Assembly (NCBI RefSeq): GCF_013282665.1
Contig: NZ_CP054041.1
Span: forward strand, 878,501-942,500
Length of the DNA stretch: 64,000 bases
From: Listeria monocytogenes
Lineage (GTDB): Bacteria; Bacillota; Bacilli; Lactobacillales; Listeriaceae
Reading direction: 5' to 3'
Part shown: piece by piece, positions 9,040-16,982 of the stretch
Layout of the letters: each line of letters begins with the position of its first letter
Numbering within the stretch: position 1 is the first letter of the stretch
Program-made: the position numbers and the translations under genes
Notes under the pieces: model-generated
What the model was told of the DNA's origin: nothing
What the model saw: only the letters and a program-made list of their open reading frames with translations
The model's database searches: none

Positions 9040-9876
9040 TCAAGTAAGCACTTTATCATTTCGAGCAATCAAACGTTCGTAGTAGGCCGGAAAAAGATCT
9101 AATTCTTCAGGTGTAAGCGTTCCAGAGACGAGTTCACCTGCATAGTGTCGCAAACTGTTGAAAAGGCGTACCAATGTGCCATTTAAGCTTACATCATTCT
9201 TCATTAAGTCCGACAGCGAACCCATAACATCAGGATTCACATTTGGGAACGTATATTTTGTTTGCTTATCTTTTCCGCTAATTGTATAAAAATCGCTAAT
9301 CAGTTCTGAGCGAGCAGTTTGATTCCCGTCAATTGCTAAATAAATTTGGACCGCTACGCCTTTTGCCATTCTACGCTGTGAAATACCAGCGAATTTTTTC
9401 CCTTGAATGCTAAGGTCGTAACTTCCTGGACAATAAGAATCCTCTATTTCTTTCGCCTCAATGACTTCATTGCAATCTACGAACATGTCTTTGATAAGTG
9501 TAAACATCGTTTCATAACCACGCTCAATCGCAATTCCGCGTTCTGCATCCGGGAGCACCATCGACAAATTAAGTACCCCTGAATCAAGGACAACAGCTAA
9601 ACCACCAGAATTTCTAACTACGACACGGTAGCCTCGTTCTTGCAAAAAGGTAATTCCTTTATCTATATCAGGTAACTTAGAATCTTGAATTCCAAGGGAA
9701 ACCGTTTTTTCATGCACCCAACCGCGAACAGTAGATGGCGCCATTCTTGCTCCGACCGAGCGACATAGCGTATCATCTGTCGCAAATGATTGAATGGCAT
9801 CGAAAGCTGGATTAATCGTTGTATTGTCAATAAATCGCCACACATCTTGTTTTAGTAAGGTGTTATCAATATTCAT
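9040..9876 (-). CDS. lipL: Octanoyl-[GcvH]:protein N-octanoyltransferase
   Basis: Member of the lipoate ligase/transferase fold. The 278 residues match LipL (YwfL), which moves octanoyl groups from GcvH to E2 subunits for lipoate assembly. The likely nucleophile is the Cys of DSYCPGSYDLSIQGKK (about 150), followed by the invariant Lys region; VVVRNSGGLAVVLDSG is the substrate-binding segment. LipL rather than LipM/LplA is suggested by length and by the ywfO-ywfL pairing seen in Bacillus. The start at 9876 follows GGAGGACATAGAG. Confidence 0.85.
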   Translation of the reverse strand: MNIDNTLLKQDVWRFIDNTTINPAFDAIQSFATDDTLCRSVGARMAPSTVRGWVHEKTVSLGIQDSKLPDIDKGITFLQERGYRVVVRNSGGLAVVLDSGVLNLSMVLPDAERGIAIERGYETMFTLIKDMFVDCNEVIEAKEIEDSYCPGSYDLSIQGKKFAGISQRRMAKGVAVQIYLAIDGNQTARSELISDFYTISGKDKQTKYTFPNVNPDVMGSLSDLMKNDVSLNGTLVRLFNSLRHYAGELVSGTLTPEELDLFPAYYERLIARNDKVLT

Positions 9877-9938
9877 CTCTATGTCCTCCATGATTTTCTT
9901 TTTGTTATTATAGCATACCGACGCCGAAATTAGATGCT

Positions 9939-9958
9939 AATGGCTTAAAATAGCCATT
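9939..9958. repeat. Perfect 7-bp hairpin downstream of small peptide gene
   Basis: AATGGCT - 6 nt - AGCCATT lies between the small peptide gene and lipL. It lacks a clear T-run, so it is a weak terminator at best. Confidence 0.45.
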
Positions 9959-9985
9959 TAATCATGAATATTAATTTTCTGACGG

Positions 9986-10078
9986 TTATTTGACTTTTTT
10001 TCGTTTAATGTTGAAAACTAGGGCAGTAATGATTGATATAACAATTGATTTGAGAATTATATCTTTTTTCATTTTCAT
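9986..10078 (-). CDS. Putative 30-residue membrane peptide
   Basis: ATG at 10078 with AAGGA about 9 nt upstream, and a consensus TATAAT preceded by TGT (extended -10) just before that. The peptide starts MKMKKDIILKSIVISIITA and ends in a basic tail NIKRKKVK: one short hydrophobic helix flanked by lysines. The gene has its own promoter and follows the terminator of the next upstream gene, so it is a separate transcription unit. Function unknown; single-helix peptides like this include type I toxins and small membrane regulators. Not a recognised gene. Confidence 0.5.
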   Translation of the reverse strand: MKMKKDIILKSIVISIITALVFNIKRKKVK

Positions 10079-10084
10079 CGCCTC

Positions 10085-10106
10085 ATTTCCTTTCTCCTAT
10101 TATAAC
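10085..10106 (-). promoter_or_regulatory. Extended -10 promoter and RBS of the 30-aa peptide gene
   Basis: Minus-strand TGTTATAAT is followed by AGGAGAAAGG and the ATG at 10078. No good -35 is visible, as often with extended -10 promoters. Confidence 0.5.
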
Positions 10107-10120
10107 AAACTTACCATACA

Positions 10121-10154
10121 AAAAAACCTAACTTCTGCAAAAGAAATTAGGTTC
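10121..10154 (-). terminator. Terminator of the small membrane protein gene
   Basis: A 12-bp near-perfect stem (10153-10142 with 10136-10125) followed on the minus strand by seven T. It separates the gene at 10195-10395 from the small peptide gene. Confidence 0.85.
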
Positions 10155-10194
10155 ATTATATCTAAAAGCCTAGGGAGCTTTTTTAGCAAATATA

Positions 10195-10395
10195 TTACCA
10201 GTGGTAGCGATCTTCATTGTCACGACTTGGGCGTTTTGGAGAATTACCCCACATGCGATAAAGCAGATATCCAATACCACCTAGTATAAGTACTGGGAAT
10301 AAGAAGTGAAGCGTGATTCCAACGATATCAAGTACGATATTAAGTGCGATAAATCCTAAAATAACTGTAAAAAATATTTTCCAAAAACTGTTCAT
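10195..10395 (-). CDS. Small hypothetical membrane protein (66 aa)
   Basis: I start at the ATG at 10395 (MNSFWKIFFTVIL), preceded by AGAGGAAAAAATC, not at the in-frame upstream codon that lies within the neighbouring gene. Two hydrophobic segments (about 5-22 and 27-43) are followed by a basic, polar tail ending RDNEDRYHW. No family recognised. It is closely downstream of the YxeA-like gene and is probably its operon partner; a clear terminator follows. Confidence 0.72.
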   Translation of the reverse strand: MNSFWKIFFTVILGFIALNIVLDIVGITLHFLFPVLILGGIGYLLYRMWGNSPKRPSRDNEDRYHW

Positions 10396-10417
10396 GATTT
10401 TTTCCTCTTTTCTAATT

Positions 10418-10741
10418 TTATTTACTACTTGCAAGCGGAACACTGTTTATTTCCTTGGCTTGGACGAGTAATTCATTATCTTGAACGACAATTTTATACT
10501 GTTTATTCTTTTTAAGTTGTATTGTTGACATGAAGTTAACTTTGCGACTGTTTCCTTGATTATCTAAACATGATTCTCGGAAAGAGTACCCTTTGAATTT
10601 TGACTTGGTAACTTCTTTTCCGTCGTTTTTGATTGTAACGTAATATGTATTTGCTGCTGATCCAATTGGTGCTGAAAATTCAATTACAACCATTGTTAAT
10701 ACAAAAATTGCAGCCAGTAAACCGAAAAGTCCCTTTTTCAT
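10418..10741 (-). CDS. YxeA-family (DUF1093) secreted protein
   Basis: A 107-residue protein with an N-terminal signal or anchor (KKGLFGLLAAIFVLTMVVIE) and a small beta-rich domain with TYYVTIKNDGKEV, matching the YxeA/DUF1093 family of small exported OB-fold-like proteins. Biochemical role unknown. It is followed 22 bp later by a small membrane protein gene, together forming a two-gene unit that ends at the terminator near 10121. Confidence 0.75.
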   Translation of the reverse strand: MKKGLFGLLAAIFVLTMVVIEFSAPIGSAANTYYVTIKNDGKEVTKSKFKGYSFRESCLDNQGNSRKVNFMSTIQLKKNKQYKIVVQDNELLVQAKEINSVPLASSK

Positions 10742-10854
10742 TGTTTTTACCGTCCTTTTTTGTTGATAGGTTTATTATAGGGGAGATTCAAAAAAGGAAC
10801 GAACGGCTCTAGGCTGAAAATTGGTACATCCTAAGTCTTATTTTCTTTCGGGTA

Positions 10855-10894
10855 TAAAAAAGAGCCTAGTTTGGTTTAACTAGACTCTTTTAAA
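10855..10894 (-). terminator. Terminator of the OppA-like gene
   Basis: AAAAAGAGnCTAGTT/AACTAGnCTCTTTT stem next to the stop of the substrate-binding protein gene. Confidence 0.8.
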
Positions 10895-12556
10895 TTAATT
10901 TTTTTCAATCCATTTGTAGTTTTCTGAACCGATTGGATACGTGGTGTAGTTTTTCAGATTGCTTTTTTGCAAGTACGCGCGGCCACCTTGGTATAGCGGG
11001 ATAAGCACGGCGTTATCTTTCAGTAAAATTTGTTCTGCTTCTAGTAATGCTTGCCATCTTTTTTCTGGGTCTGCCGAAAGTTTACCCTTGGCTCCTAGGA
11101 CTAGTTCATCGTATTTAGCATCCGAGAAGCCTGTGTGGTTCCCCGGGCTGTTTGTTAAGAATAGGTTGAGGTATGTGAGCGGATCTTGATAATCGCCACC
11201 CCATCCGCCTAGCAACAGTTCAAAATCCTGTGTCACATCAGCTTGGAAACTCGCTTGGTTTGTGACATTTTTTAATTTGATTGTTAGTCCAGGAAGGTTT
11301 TCTTCTAATTGATTTTGGATAAATTCTGTTTGTTTTCGTTGTAAGGACGTGTCGCCACTTGTTAACGTAAGTGTTAATTCGGATTTTCCAATTTCTTTCA
11401 AGCCTTGCTTCCATGCGTTTGTAGCTTCTTGTTGGTCGAACTTGAGTAAGTCGCCGTTTTGTTTGCGGAAATCTTCTTTTGTTTCAGGGTCAAACATGAT
11501 ATCACCAGGAACATCCCCGTTTAATGCTTTAGAACCATTGGCAAGTAGTGTGTTGACCATTCCAACCTTATCAATAGCCATCGCTAAACCACGGCGCAAG
11601 TTTAAGTTAGCTAAATCCGTTTTCACGCCATCTTTACCTTGGTTCATTTTCATATAGACAGAGCGTCCGGTTGCTTCTTTATGGAAGTTTTTATCGTCTT
11701 TGTATTGTTTAACAAATTCGCCATCAAGCTCTACGCGGTCCAATTTGTTTGTATTGTATAAGTTTAAAGCCGCATTAGTATCTTTTACGACAGTTACATG
11801 GATTTTTTCAGTTGGAACATTCTTTTTATCCCAGTAGGTTGGATTTTTAACGTAATCCCACGTCATATTTGTGCCGTTCCAATTTTCTAATTTATATGGG
11901 CCGTTGGAAATTAATGTATCGCTTTTAGTTCCATAACGATCTCCTTGTTTTTCTACAAACGCTTGGTTTTGCGGGAAGAATGTCCCCGTTGTTAGAAGTT
12001 CTTTAAAAATTGGCACAGGATTTTCTAGTTCGATTTGTAGTGTTTTCTCGTCTAAGGCTTTGATTCCAAGTTTATCTGGTGACATTTCGCCTTTCAAAAT
12101 TGGAGTGGCATTTTTGACGATTTCCTCCATTTGCGGTCCGTATGCAGCGGCCGTTTTCGGATCCACCACTTTTTTCCAAGCGTATTCAAAATCATGCGCC
12201 GTCACCGGGTCGCCATTGGACCAATTAGCATCTTCGCGAATTTTAAAAATAAGTGTTTTCCCGCCATCTTTTTCTTCAGGTTCACTGGCAGCTAGAGCGA
12301 GTGCCGGTTTCCCGCTTTTATCTAATCGATATAACCCTTCAAAAATTTGATTGATTACTCGGAAACTTACGCTATTGTCTGCGAGTGTTGGACTTGCATT
12401 CGGAATTCCACTCGTTTCCATGATGTTAACCACTTTGGCTTTCTTGTCCGATGTTACTTTTTCATTTTCCCCATTATTGCCAGACTGACATGCTGTAAGT
12501 ACTAGTAAACATAATAAACTGAGTGCCACTACCATTTTTCTGGCTGTTTTATGCAA
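10895..12556 (-). CDS. Oligopeptide ABC transporter substrate-binding lipoprotein (OppA-like)
   Basis: A 553-residue solute-binding protein (SBP family 5). A signal peptide ends in the lipobox LTAC (LLCLLVLTACQSG), so it is a lipoprotein held on the outer face of the membrane. Family landmarks are FEGLYRLDKSGKPALALA, WSNGDPVTAHDFEYAWKKV and a C-terminal LIPLYQGGRAYL. I start at the TTG at 12556 because GAGGAGGAG lies 6 nt upstream. No permease or ATPase gene is adjacent, so it must work with a transporter encoded elsewhere or act as a peptide or pheromone binder. A separate promoter and leader hairpin lie upstream. Confidence 0.9.
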   Translation of the reverse strand: MHKTARKMVVALSLLCLLVLTACQSGNNGENEKVTSDKKAKVVNIMETSGIPNASPTLADNSVSFRVINQIFEGLYRLDKSGKPALALAASEPEEKDGGKTLIFKIREDANWSNGDPVTAHDFEYAWKKVVDPKTAAAYGPQMEEIVKNATPILKGEMSPDKLGIKALDEKTLQIELENPVPIFKELLTTGTFFPQNQAFVEKQGDRYGTKSDTLISNGPYKLENWNGTNMTWDYVKNPTYWDKKNVPTEKIHVTVVKDTNAALNLYNTNKLDRVELDGEFVKQYKDDKNFHKEATGRSVYMKMNQGKDGVKTDLANLNLRRGLAMAIDKVGMVNTLLANGSKALNGDVPGDIMFDPETKEDFRKQNGDLLKFDQQEATNAWKQGLKEIGKSELTLTLTSGDTSLQRKQTEFIQNQLEENLPGLTIKLKNVTNQASFQADVTQDFELLLGGWGGDYQDPLTYLNLFLTNSPGNHTGFSDAKYDELVLGAKGKLSADPEKRWQALLEAEQILLKDNAVLIPLYQGGRAYLQKSNLKNYTTYPIGSENYKWIEKN

Positions 12557-12596
12557 TATTTCTCCTCCTCTTTTTGTAAGCGCTTTTTGATTACGC

Positions 12597-12650
12597 AAAA
12601 AAATGACGGACTTCCTGCCAAATCCTCGCAGAACTTCCGCCACCATTATA
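12597..12650 (-). promoter_or_regulatory. OppA-like gene promoter and 5' leader hairpin with T-run
   Basis: Minus-strand TATAAT at 12650-12645 is followed by a hairpin (12638-12628 with 12618-12608) and seven T. The hairpin starts near the predicted +1, so it could stabilise the mRNA or act as an early terminator. A cre-like TGTAAGCGCTTT with two mismatches to consensus lies at about 12575-12587. Confidence 0.4.
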
Positions 12651-12691
12651 AACCGAAACTGTATCAATTGTAAATATAAACTGTTATATTT

Positions 12692-13306
12692 TTATTTCTT
12701 ATTCAGGTAAACTCCTGAACCAACAACAATAACACACATCGTCATCAACATTGCTAACATTAAGTAACTGGGATCATTACGCATAAACAAAGCAAGAATA
12801 AAACAGATTGTACCAGCTATATTAAGTGTAACAGTTGTGATTTTTCTAAGTAGGTTTCTTGACCATGCATCAATCTTTTTAAAACCAATCATCGTTAAAA
12901 ATTTAAAGAGTTTTTTCGAGTATTGAATGTAAGCCGCAACAACGAACATGAATGCTCCCGCTGTGACTAGAGAAAATCTACCAGTCGGGATATCATAACC
13001 TAGCGCGTATACAATAATACTCATTTGAATGATTGTTAACAACACTAACAACAGTCTAAAACAATATTCAAATTCCAACAAACTTTCTTGATTCACTTTT
13101 TCTTTTCCGTAATATTCCGTTCCTGTAAACATAATCATTAAAAAAGGAATCAGAATTAAGCCGAGCCACTTTTGCATAAACATATCTGGGGAGAAGTCCG
13201 TACCGAAATGCACCGCCACTTCAGAAGGTAGTAGCGGATATAACACAGCAGAAATACCTACTGTGAAAAGAATTATCATACTAGGAAATATACCAACTTT
13301 CCTCAT
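12692..13306 (-). CDS. DUF1648-domain membrane protein
   Basis: A 204-residue membrane protein with about six hydrophobic segments. The N-terminal region (YPLLPSEVAVHFGTDFSPDM) is the DUF1648 signature seen in SdpI-like immunity and related proteins; no specific function follows from this. The start at 13306 (MRKVGIF) is chosen because GGTGAGGGG sits directly upstream; an earlier in-frame start would overlap that site. It is the last gene of a four-gene operon with the nicotinamidase, DHFR-like and oxidoreductase genes. From memory this cluster is SigB-dependent in L. monocytogenes, but I found no convincing SigB promoter. Confidence 0.72.
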   Translation of the reverse strand: MRKVGIFPSMIILFTVGISAVLYPLLPSEVAVHFGTDFSPDMFMQKWLGLILIPFLMIMFTGTEYYGKEKVNQESLLEFEYCFRLLLVLLTIIQMSIIVYALGYDIPTGRFSLVTAGAFMFVVAAYIQYSKKLFKFLTMIGFKKIDAWSRNLLRKITTVTLNIAGTICFILALFMRNDPSYLMLAMLMTMCVIVVGSGVYLNKK

Positions 13307-13329
13307 TCCCCTCACCTCTTCCAATATAA

Positions 13330-13962
13330 TTACTGGCAGTAGGCGACAAGCTCCTCCCTTGTTTCGATAAGTTGCACTTTCTCGGTATTTGCTAATTGCT
13401 CTTTTATTTCATCAAAACCTTGTTCAGATAATGCACGTGTCGCTGGTAAATAGACTAATACAGAAAAGCCTGCCCTACTTAACTGTATAACCGTAGTTTT
13501 CACACAAAAATCAAAAGCTAAACCTCCAACAAGAACTAAATCGACTTTTTGTTCCCGTAAATACTCAAGTACTCCTGTTGAAAGCTGTTCGACAATATCG
13601 TGATAACAAGCACCGTACGGATGAATGTCCGGCTCCATACCTTTCCAAATAAAGTAATCATAATCAGTCACAACTGGTAAACCATCTAATAATTCAAAAC
13701 CTTTTGTACCCGGTTCACAGTGCCTTACCCAAGTACGGTCTGCATTTGGATATTCGAGTTCAGCCAGCATTTCGTCTTTGGAATCGACTACCCATACAGC
13801 GTTTTGCGGATGCGCATCTTTACTACCAATTCGAAGAGAAGCAAGACTTGCCATAAAATTAAGTTCTGGCACAATTTTGTCTCCACCCGAAACAGGTAGT
13901 TCATCGGGACAAAGCGGCGTAAAACCTTTTTGTGCATCAATATCAAAAGCGGCAATTTTCAT
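13330..13962 (-). CDS. pncA: Nicotinamidase / isochorismatase-family hydrolase
   Basis: A 210-residue cysteine hydrolase. The catalytic triad of nicotinamidases is visible: Asp in AAFDIDAQKGF (about 8-10), Lys in YFIWKGME, and Cys in AFDFCVKTT. Metal ligands appear in SKDAHPQNA and VRHC. The fold converts nicotinamide to nicotinate in NAD salvage. The isochorismatase family is broad, but the length and metal-site pattern favour PncA. The coding end meets the DHFR-like gene without a gap, so they are co-transcribed. Confidence 0.83.
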   Translation of the reverse strand: MKIAAFDIDAQKGFTPLCPDELPVSGGDKIVPELNFMASLASLRIGSKDAHPQNAVWVVDSKDEMLAELEYPNADRTWVRHCEPGTKGFELLDGLPVVTDYDYFIWKGMEPDIHPYGACYHDIVEQLSTGVLEYLREQKVDLVLVGGLAFDFCVKTTVIQLSRAGFSVLVYLPATRALSEQGFDEIKEQLANTEKVQLIETREELVAYCQ

Positions 13963-14490
13963 TTAATTTTCCTCCAAGTTTTTATACGTTAGTTGTGCAA
14001 ACTGGCCGAAACGAGTTACTTCTTCTAGCTCTAGCGCGTGCTCTCTATCTTCTTCAAAGAGCGGAATTCCTTTTCCTAAAATAATGGGCGCAATCGTTAT
14101 AACAAACCGATCTATCGCCTTCTCTTTTAAAAATTGTTGCACTAATTTCGCGCCACCTACAAGCCAGATTTTTTCACCATCAATGTTATTTAGCCATGTA
14201 TCAACAGTGCCAGCAACAAAGTCAGCGTATTCGTCTTTTGTTCCAGCTTTCGTGTTGGAAAAAACGTAGACATCTTTTTTGCTATAAGGGAATGTATCCG
14301 TGAGGGAGAAAATTTGTTGATACGTCGTTCGGCCCATTACAACTGTATCTACGTTGTCAAAGAAGGCCTCATAACCCGCATCCCCTTCACTATCAATAGA
14401 TTCTAACCATTCGACACTTCCGTTTTCATCCGCAATATAACCGTCCAAGCTAACTGCGATATATAGCGCAACTTGTTTTTCACTCATCAT
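13963..14490 (-). CDS. Dihydrofolate-reductase-like / RibD C-terminal domain protein
   Basis: A 175-residue protein of the DHFR-like superfamily (AVSLDGYIADENGSVEWLES at the N-terminus; VMGRTTYQQIF; KIWLVGGAKLVQQFL). Homologues such as YwjB and YyaP are NAD(P)H-binding reductases of unknown substrate; it is not FolA itself. Two adjacent ATG codons (14490 and 14487) are possible starts; GGAG sits a few bases before them. The start overlaps the stop of the oxidoreductase gene. Confidence 0.8.
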   Translation of the reverse strand: MMSEKQVALYIAVSLDGYIADENGSVEWLESIDSEGDAGYEAFFDNVDTVVMGRTTYQQIFSLTDTFPYSKKDVYVFSNTKAGTKDEYADFVAGTVDTWLNNIDGEKIWLVGGAKLVQQFLKEKAIDRFVITIAPIILGKGIPLFEEDREHALELEEVTRFGQFAQLTYKNLEEN

Positions 14491-15488
14491 TACTCCAATC
14501 CTTTCACTACTAATTTTCCAATCATTTTTCCGGATGAGATGATTTTGTGAGCTTCTTCTATCGTTGCCGCGTTCACAGGTGATAAAACTTGATTTAATGT
14601 CGTTGTTAATTCGCCCCTATCTAACATTCGTGCTGCTTCTGTTAAAATCTCATGCTGTTTGATTTTATCTTCTGTATTATATTTCGAGCGAGTAAACATG
14701 AATTCATAGCTGAAAGTAGCACTCTTGTCTTTTAAAAGGCTCATTTTTACTGGCTCTGCGAGTTCTACAATAGAGCAAATTTTCCCTTGTGGGCGGATCA
14801 CTTCTTGCATCACATCCCAGTGAGCATTAGTGTTATGCAAACATAAAATAAAATCAACACCCCGCTCAAATCCAAGTTCTTTCAGCTGTTTCGGGATATT
14901 TTCTCGGTGATTAATCACATAGTTCGCGCCGTGCTTCTTGGTCCATTCTATTGTTTCTGTGCGCGATGCAGTGGCGATGACTTCAAGGCCAGCGTTCGCA
15001 GCTAGTTGAGTCGCAATAGAACCCACACCACCAGCTCCATTAATAATTAAAATCGCTTTTCCTTTGTCATTTTCCGTAATTCCTAAACGTTCAAAGAGTG
15101 CTTCCCACGCTGTAATAGTTGTCAGTGGCATCGCAGCAGCTTCCTCTACGGTTAATTTCTCTGGCTTCAAACCAACTAACCGCTCATCAATTAAAGTGAA
15201 TTCTGCATACGCTCCGGGTCTTGTGACGTCACCAGCGAAATAAATGCTCTGTCCAGTTTTAAATAGAGTAACGTCGCTTCCAATATCAACAACTTCTCCA
15301 ACCGCATCCCAGCCTAAAACTCGAACTTCCTCTCCTGATAGCTTTGTTGCTTCACGTTGCTTAGTATCTACTGGATTGATGGAAATGGCTTTGATTTTCA
15401 CTAGTAAATCATGACTTTCTGGTACTGGTTGGTTGATTTCTATATCCACGAAATCCGTTGATGCTTTCGTTAATCCTACAGCTTTCAT
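14490..15488 (-). CDS. Zinc-type alcohol dehydrogenase-like quinone oxidoreductase
   Basis: A 332-residue medium-chain dehydrogenase/reductase. The N-terminal GroES-like domain includes VGLTKAST and VKIKAISINPVDTKQR; the Rossmann NADPH site is IINGAGGVGSIATQLAA (about 160-175). The zinc-ligand cysteines of true alcohol dehydrogenases are absent, which points to the zinc-independent ZADH/quinone oxidoreductase branch. First gene of a four-gene operon reading into the DHFR-like, nicotinamidase and DUF1648 genes, suggestive of a redox/NAD-related stress unit. Confidence 0.85.
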   Translation of the reverse strand: MKAVGLTKASTDFVDIEINQPVPESHDLLVKIKAISINPVDTKQREATKLSGEEVRVLGWDAVGEVVDIGSDVTLFKTGQSIYFAGDVTRPGAYAEFTLIDERLVGLKPEKLTVEEAAAMPLTTITAWEALFERLGITENDKGKAILIINGAGGVGSIATQLAANAGLEVIATASRTETIEWTKKHGANYVINHRENIPKQLKELGFERGVDFILCLHNTNAHWDVMQEVIRPQGKICSIVELAEPVKMSLLKDKSATFSYEFMFTRSKYNTEDKIKQHEILTEAARMLDRGELTTTLNQVLSPVNAATIEEAHKIISSGKMIGKLVVKGLE

Positions 15489-15545
15489 TTGACAACACCT
15501 CTCGTTTCCTTTTCCCGAATTTCTTAAAATAATGCATGTTTAGAT

Positions 15546-15582
15546 AAAAAAGCCTCCTCAAATTCATTGAGAAGGCTTTAAA
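15546..15582 (-). terminator. Terminator after the 90-aa membrane protein gene
   Basis: AAGCCTnCTCAA/TTGAGAAGGCTT stem with flanking A-run just after the stop at 15585. Confidence 0.8.
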
Positions 15583-15584
15583 AC

Positions 15585-15857
15585 TTATTTTTCGTCAAGT
15601 AGTTCACTATCTTTAAATTTCATTTTCGCATGACAGGCTGGACATTTGATTTTCAACTTGCCACCATGTGAATGAGTATGGTCGCTATCTGCTTTTGCGG
15701 AAAGAAGCATTTTGCTCGCTTTTTTTAGTAGTGGGATAGCGATAATAACACCGATGATTGTGAACATTGCTAGAACCCCGATAAATACTAAGGTTACGGC
15801 AACTACAGCGATAAAAGTTTTTTTCAAAAAATGACCTAAATCAACTTGTTCTTCCAT
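15585..15857 (-). CDS. Hypothetical membrane protein with zinc-ribbon-like tail
   Basis: A 90-residue protein with one long or two short hydrophobic segments (about 14-45), a His-rich stretch (DSDHTHSHGG) and a single CPAC motif near the C-terminus (IKCPACHAKMKFKD). The His and Cys residues suggest metal binding, which fits its position just after the cation efflux gene. No family name is recognised. The start follows an AGGAG-type site. Confidence 0.65.
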   Translation of the reverse strand: MEEQVDLGHFLKKTFIAVVAVTLVFIGVLAMFTIIGVIIAIPLLKKASKMLLSAKADSDHTHSHGGKLKIKCPACHAKMKFKDSELLDEK

Positions 15858-15905
15858 CTAAACCAACTCCTCTAATTGATATGTTCATCATATCATGAAG
15901 CGGCA

Positions 15906-16817
15906 TTAATTGCAGTGATGATGATGAGCATGATTTCCTTCAAGTTGAATCGTACTATGTTCCAATGAGAAATTCTCTTGCAAATAATGCTCGATATCTG
16001 CCAAAATTTTGTCTCGATCAGCATCTTCACATACGGTCAAATGAGCTGTAAGAGCATTGAAATCCGAAGTAATCGCCCATACATGTAAATCATGCACTTC
16101 CTTCACACCATCTTGTTGTTGGAAGAATATCTTGATTTCTTCTGTATCCACATTCGCCGGTTTTCCTTCCATCAAAATATGGATCGCATCTTTTAGCACA
16201 CGCCAGCCACTAACCAAGATAAGTGCTGCAACGATAACACTGGCGATTGGATCCGCGATATTCCAGCCGAGGAAAATAATGAGTAACGCGGCAATAATCG
16301 CGCCTACAGAACCAAGTAAGTCTCCAAGCACATGCAAGAATGCACTTCGCATATTCAAATTCTCGCTAGTGTCACCTTTCATTAAAATCCAAGCCACTAA
16401 AATATTGACCAGCAATCCGATAACAGAAATGGTCATCATCCCGGCACCAATGACTTGTGGCGGATCAAAGAAGCGACCAATTGCTTCATAAAAAATGAAA
16501 ACAGAAATCCCAACGAGCGTTAACCCATTTAGAAATGCCGCTAAAATTTCAAACCGTTTATAGCCATATGTTTTATCAGAACTAGCTGCTTTTTCACCAA
16601 ATTTAAACGCCGCTAAACTCAAACCAAGCGCCACTGCGTCAGAAAGCATATGCCCCGCATCAGATAACAGTGCCAAACTATTGGTCATAATTCCACCAAT
16701 AACTTCCACTATCATAAATGTAGCAATTAAGATAAAACTGATAAATAATGATTTTTTGTTGGCATTATGCGCATGATTATGATTGTGTCCATGAGCATGA
16801 TCGTGGTTATGTGCCAT
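15906..16817 (-). CDS. czcD: Cation diffusion facilitator, zinc/cobalt efflux (CzcD/ZitB-like)
   Basis: A 303-residue CDF transporter that exports Zn2+ or similar divalent metals in exchange for protons. It has a His-rich N-terminus (HNHDHAHGHNHNHAHNAN), six transmembrane helices, the metal-site helices ALLSDAGHMLSDAVAL and FLHVLGDLLGSVGA, and the cytoplasmic domain with VHDLHVWAITSDFNALTAHL. I start at the ATG at 16817, preceded by AGGGGAAG. The promoter contains a palindrome over the -10 box, which suggests control by an ArsR/CzrA-type metal sensor. Confidence 0.9.
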   Translation of the reverse strand: MAHNHDHAHGHNHNHAHNANKKSLFISFILIATFMIVEVIGGIMTNSLALLSDAGHMLSDAVALGLSLAAFKFGEKAASSDKTYGYKRFEILAAFLNGLTLVGISVFIFYEAIGRFFDPPQVIGAGMMTISVIGLLVNILVAWILMKGDTSENLNMRSAFLHVLGDLLGSVGAIIAALLIIFLGWNIADPIASVIVAALILVSGWRVLKDAIHILMEGKPANVDTEEIKIFFQQQDGVKEVHDLHVWAITSDFNALTAHLTVCEDADRDKILADIEHYLQENFSLEHSTIQLEGNHAHHHHCN

Positions 16818-16852
16818 GTGATTACTTCCCCTCTGTAAGTAGCTAATTACTT

Positions 16853-16890
16853 TATATGCATATATTAGCATATATACATTTTAAGTGCAA
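16853..16890 (-). promoter_or_regulatory. czcD promoter with palindromic metal-sensor-type operator
   Basis: -35 TTGCAC (16890-16885), 17-bp spacer, -10 TAATAT (16867-16862). A perfect TATATGC - 8 nt - GCATATA inverted repeat (16853-16874) covers the -10. ArsR/SmtB-family repressors such as CzrA bind AT-rich palindromes of this layout. The regulator itself is not in the window. Confidence 0.65.
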
Positions 16891-16902
16891 CCATTCTTAT
16901 AA

Positions 16903-16963
16903 AAAAGAAGCTGTTCCTCAAAAATCAGATCTAAAAATCTAACTTTTGAAGGCAGCTTCCTAT
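16903..16963 (-). terminator. Terminator of the HAD phosphatase gene
   Basis: GAAGCTG...CAGCTTC long hairpin with a T-run on the minus strand, just after the HAD gene. Confidence 0.75.
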
Positions 16964-16982
16964 TATTCACCCATTCTTTTTC

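Noticed and set aside
9990..10289. 99-codon plus-strand frame
   Set aside because: It overlaps the better supported minus-strand 30-residue gene, a terminator and the small membrane protein gene, and has no ribosome-binding site.
15489..15545. SigB promoter before the oxidoreductase operon
   Set aside because: A GGGAAA stands at a suitable place but no GTTT-type -35 is found at the right distance, so I did not call it.
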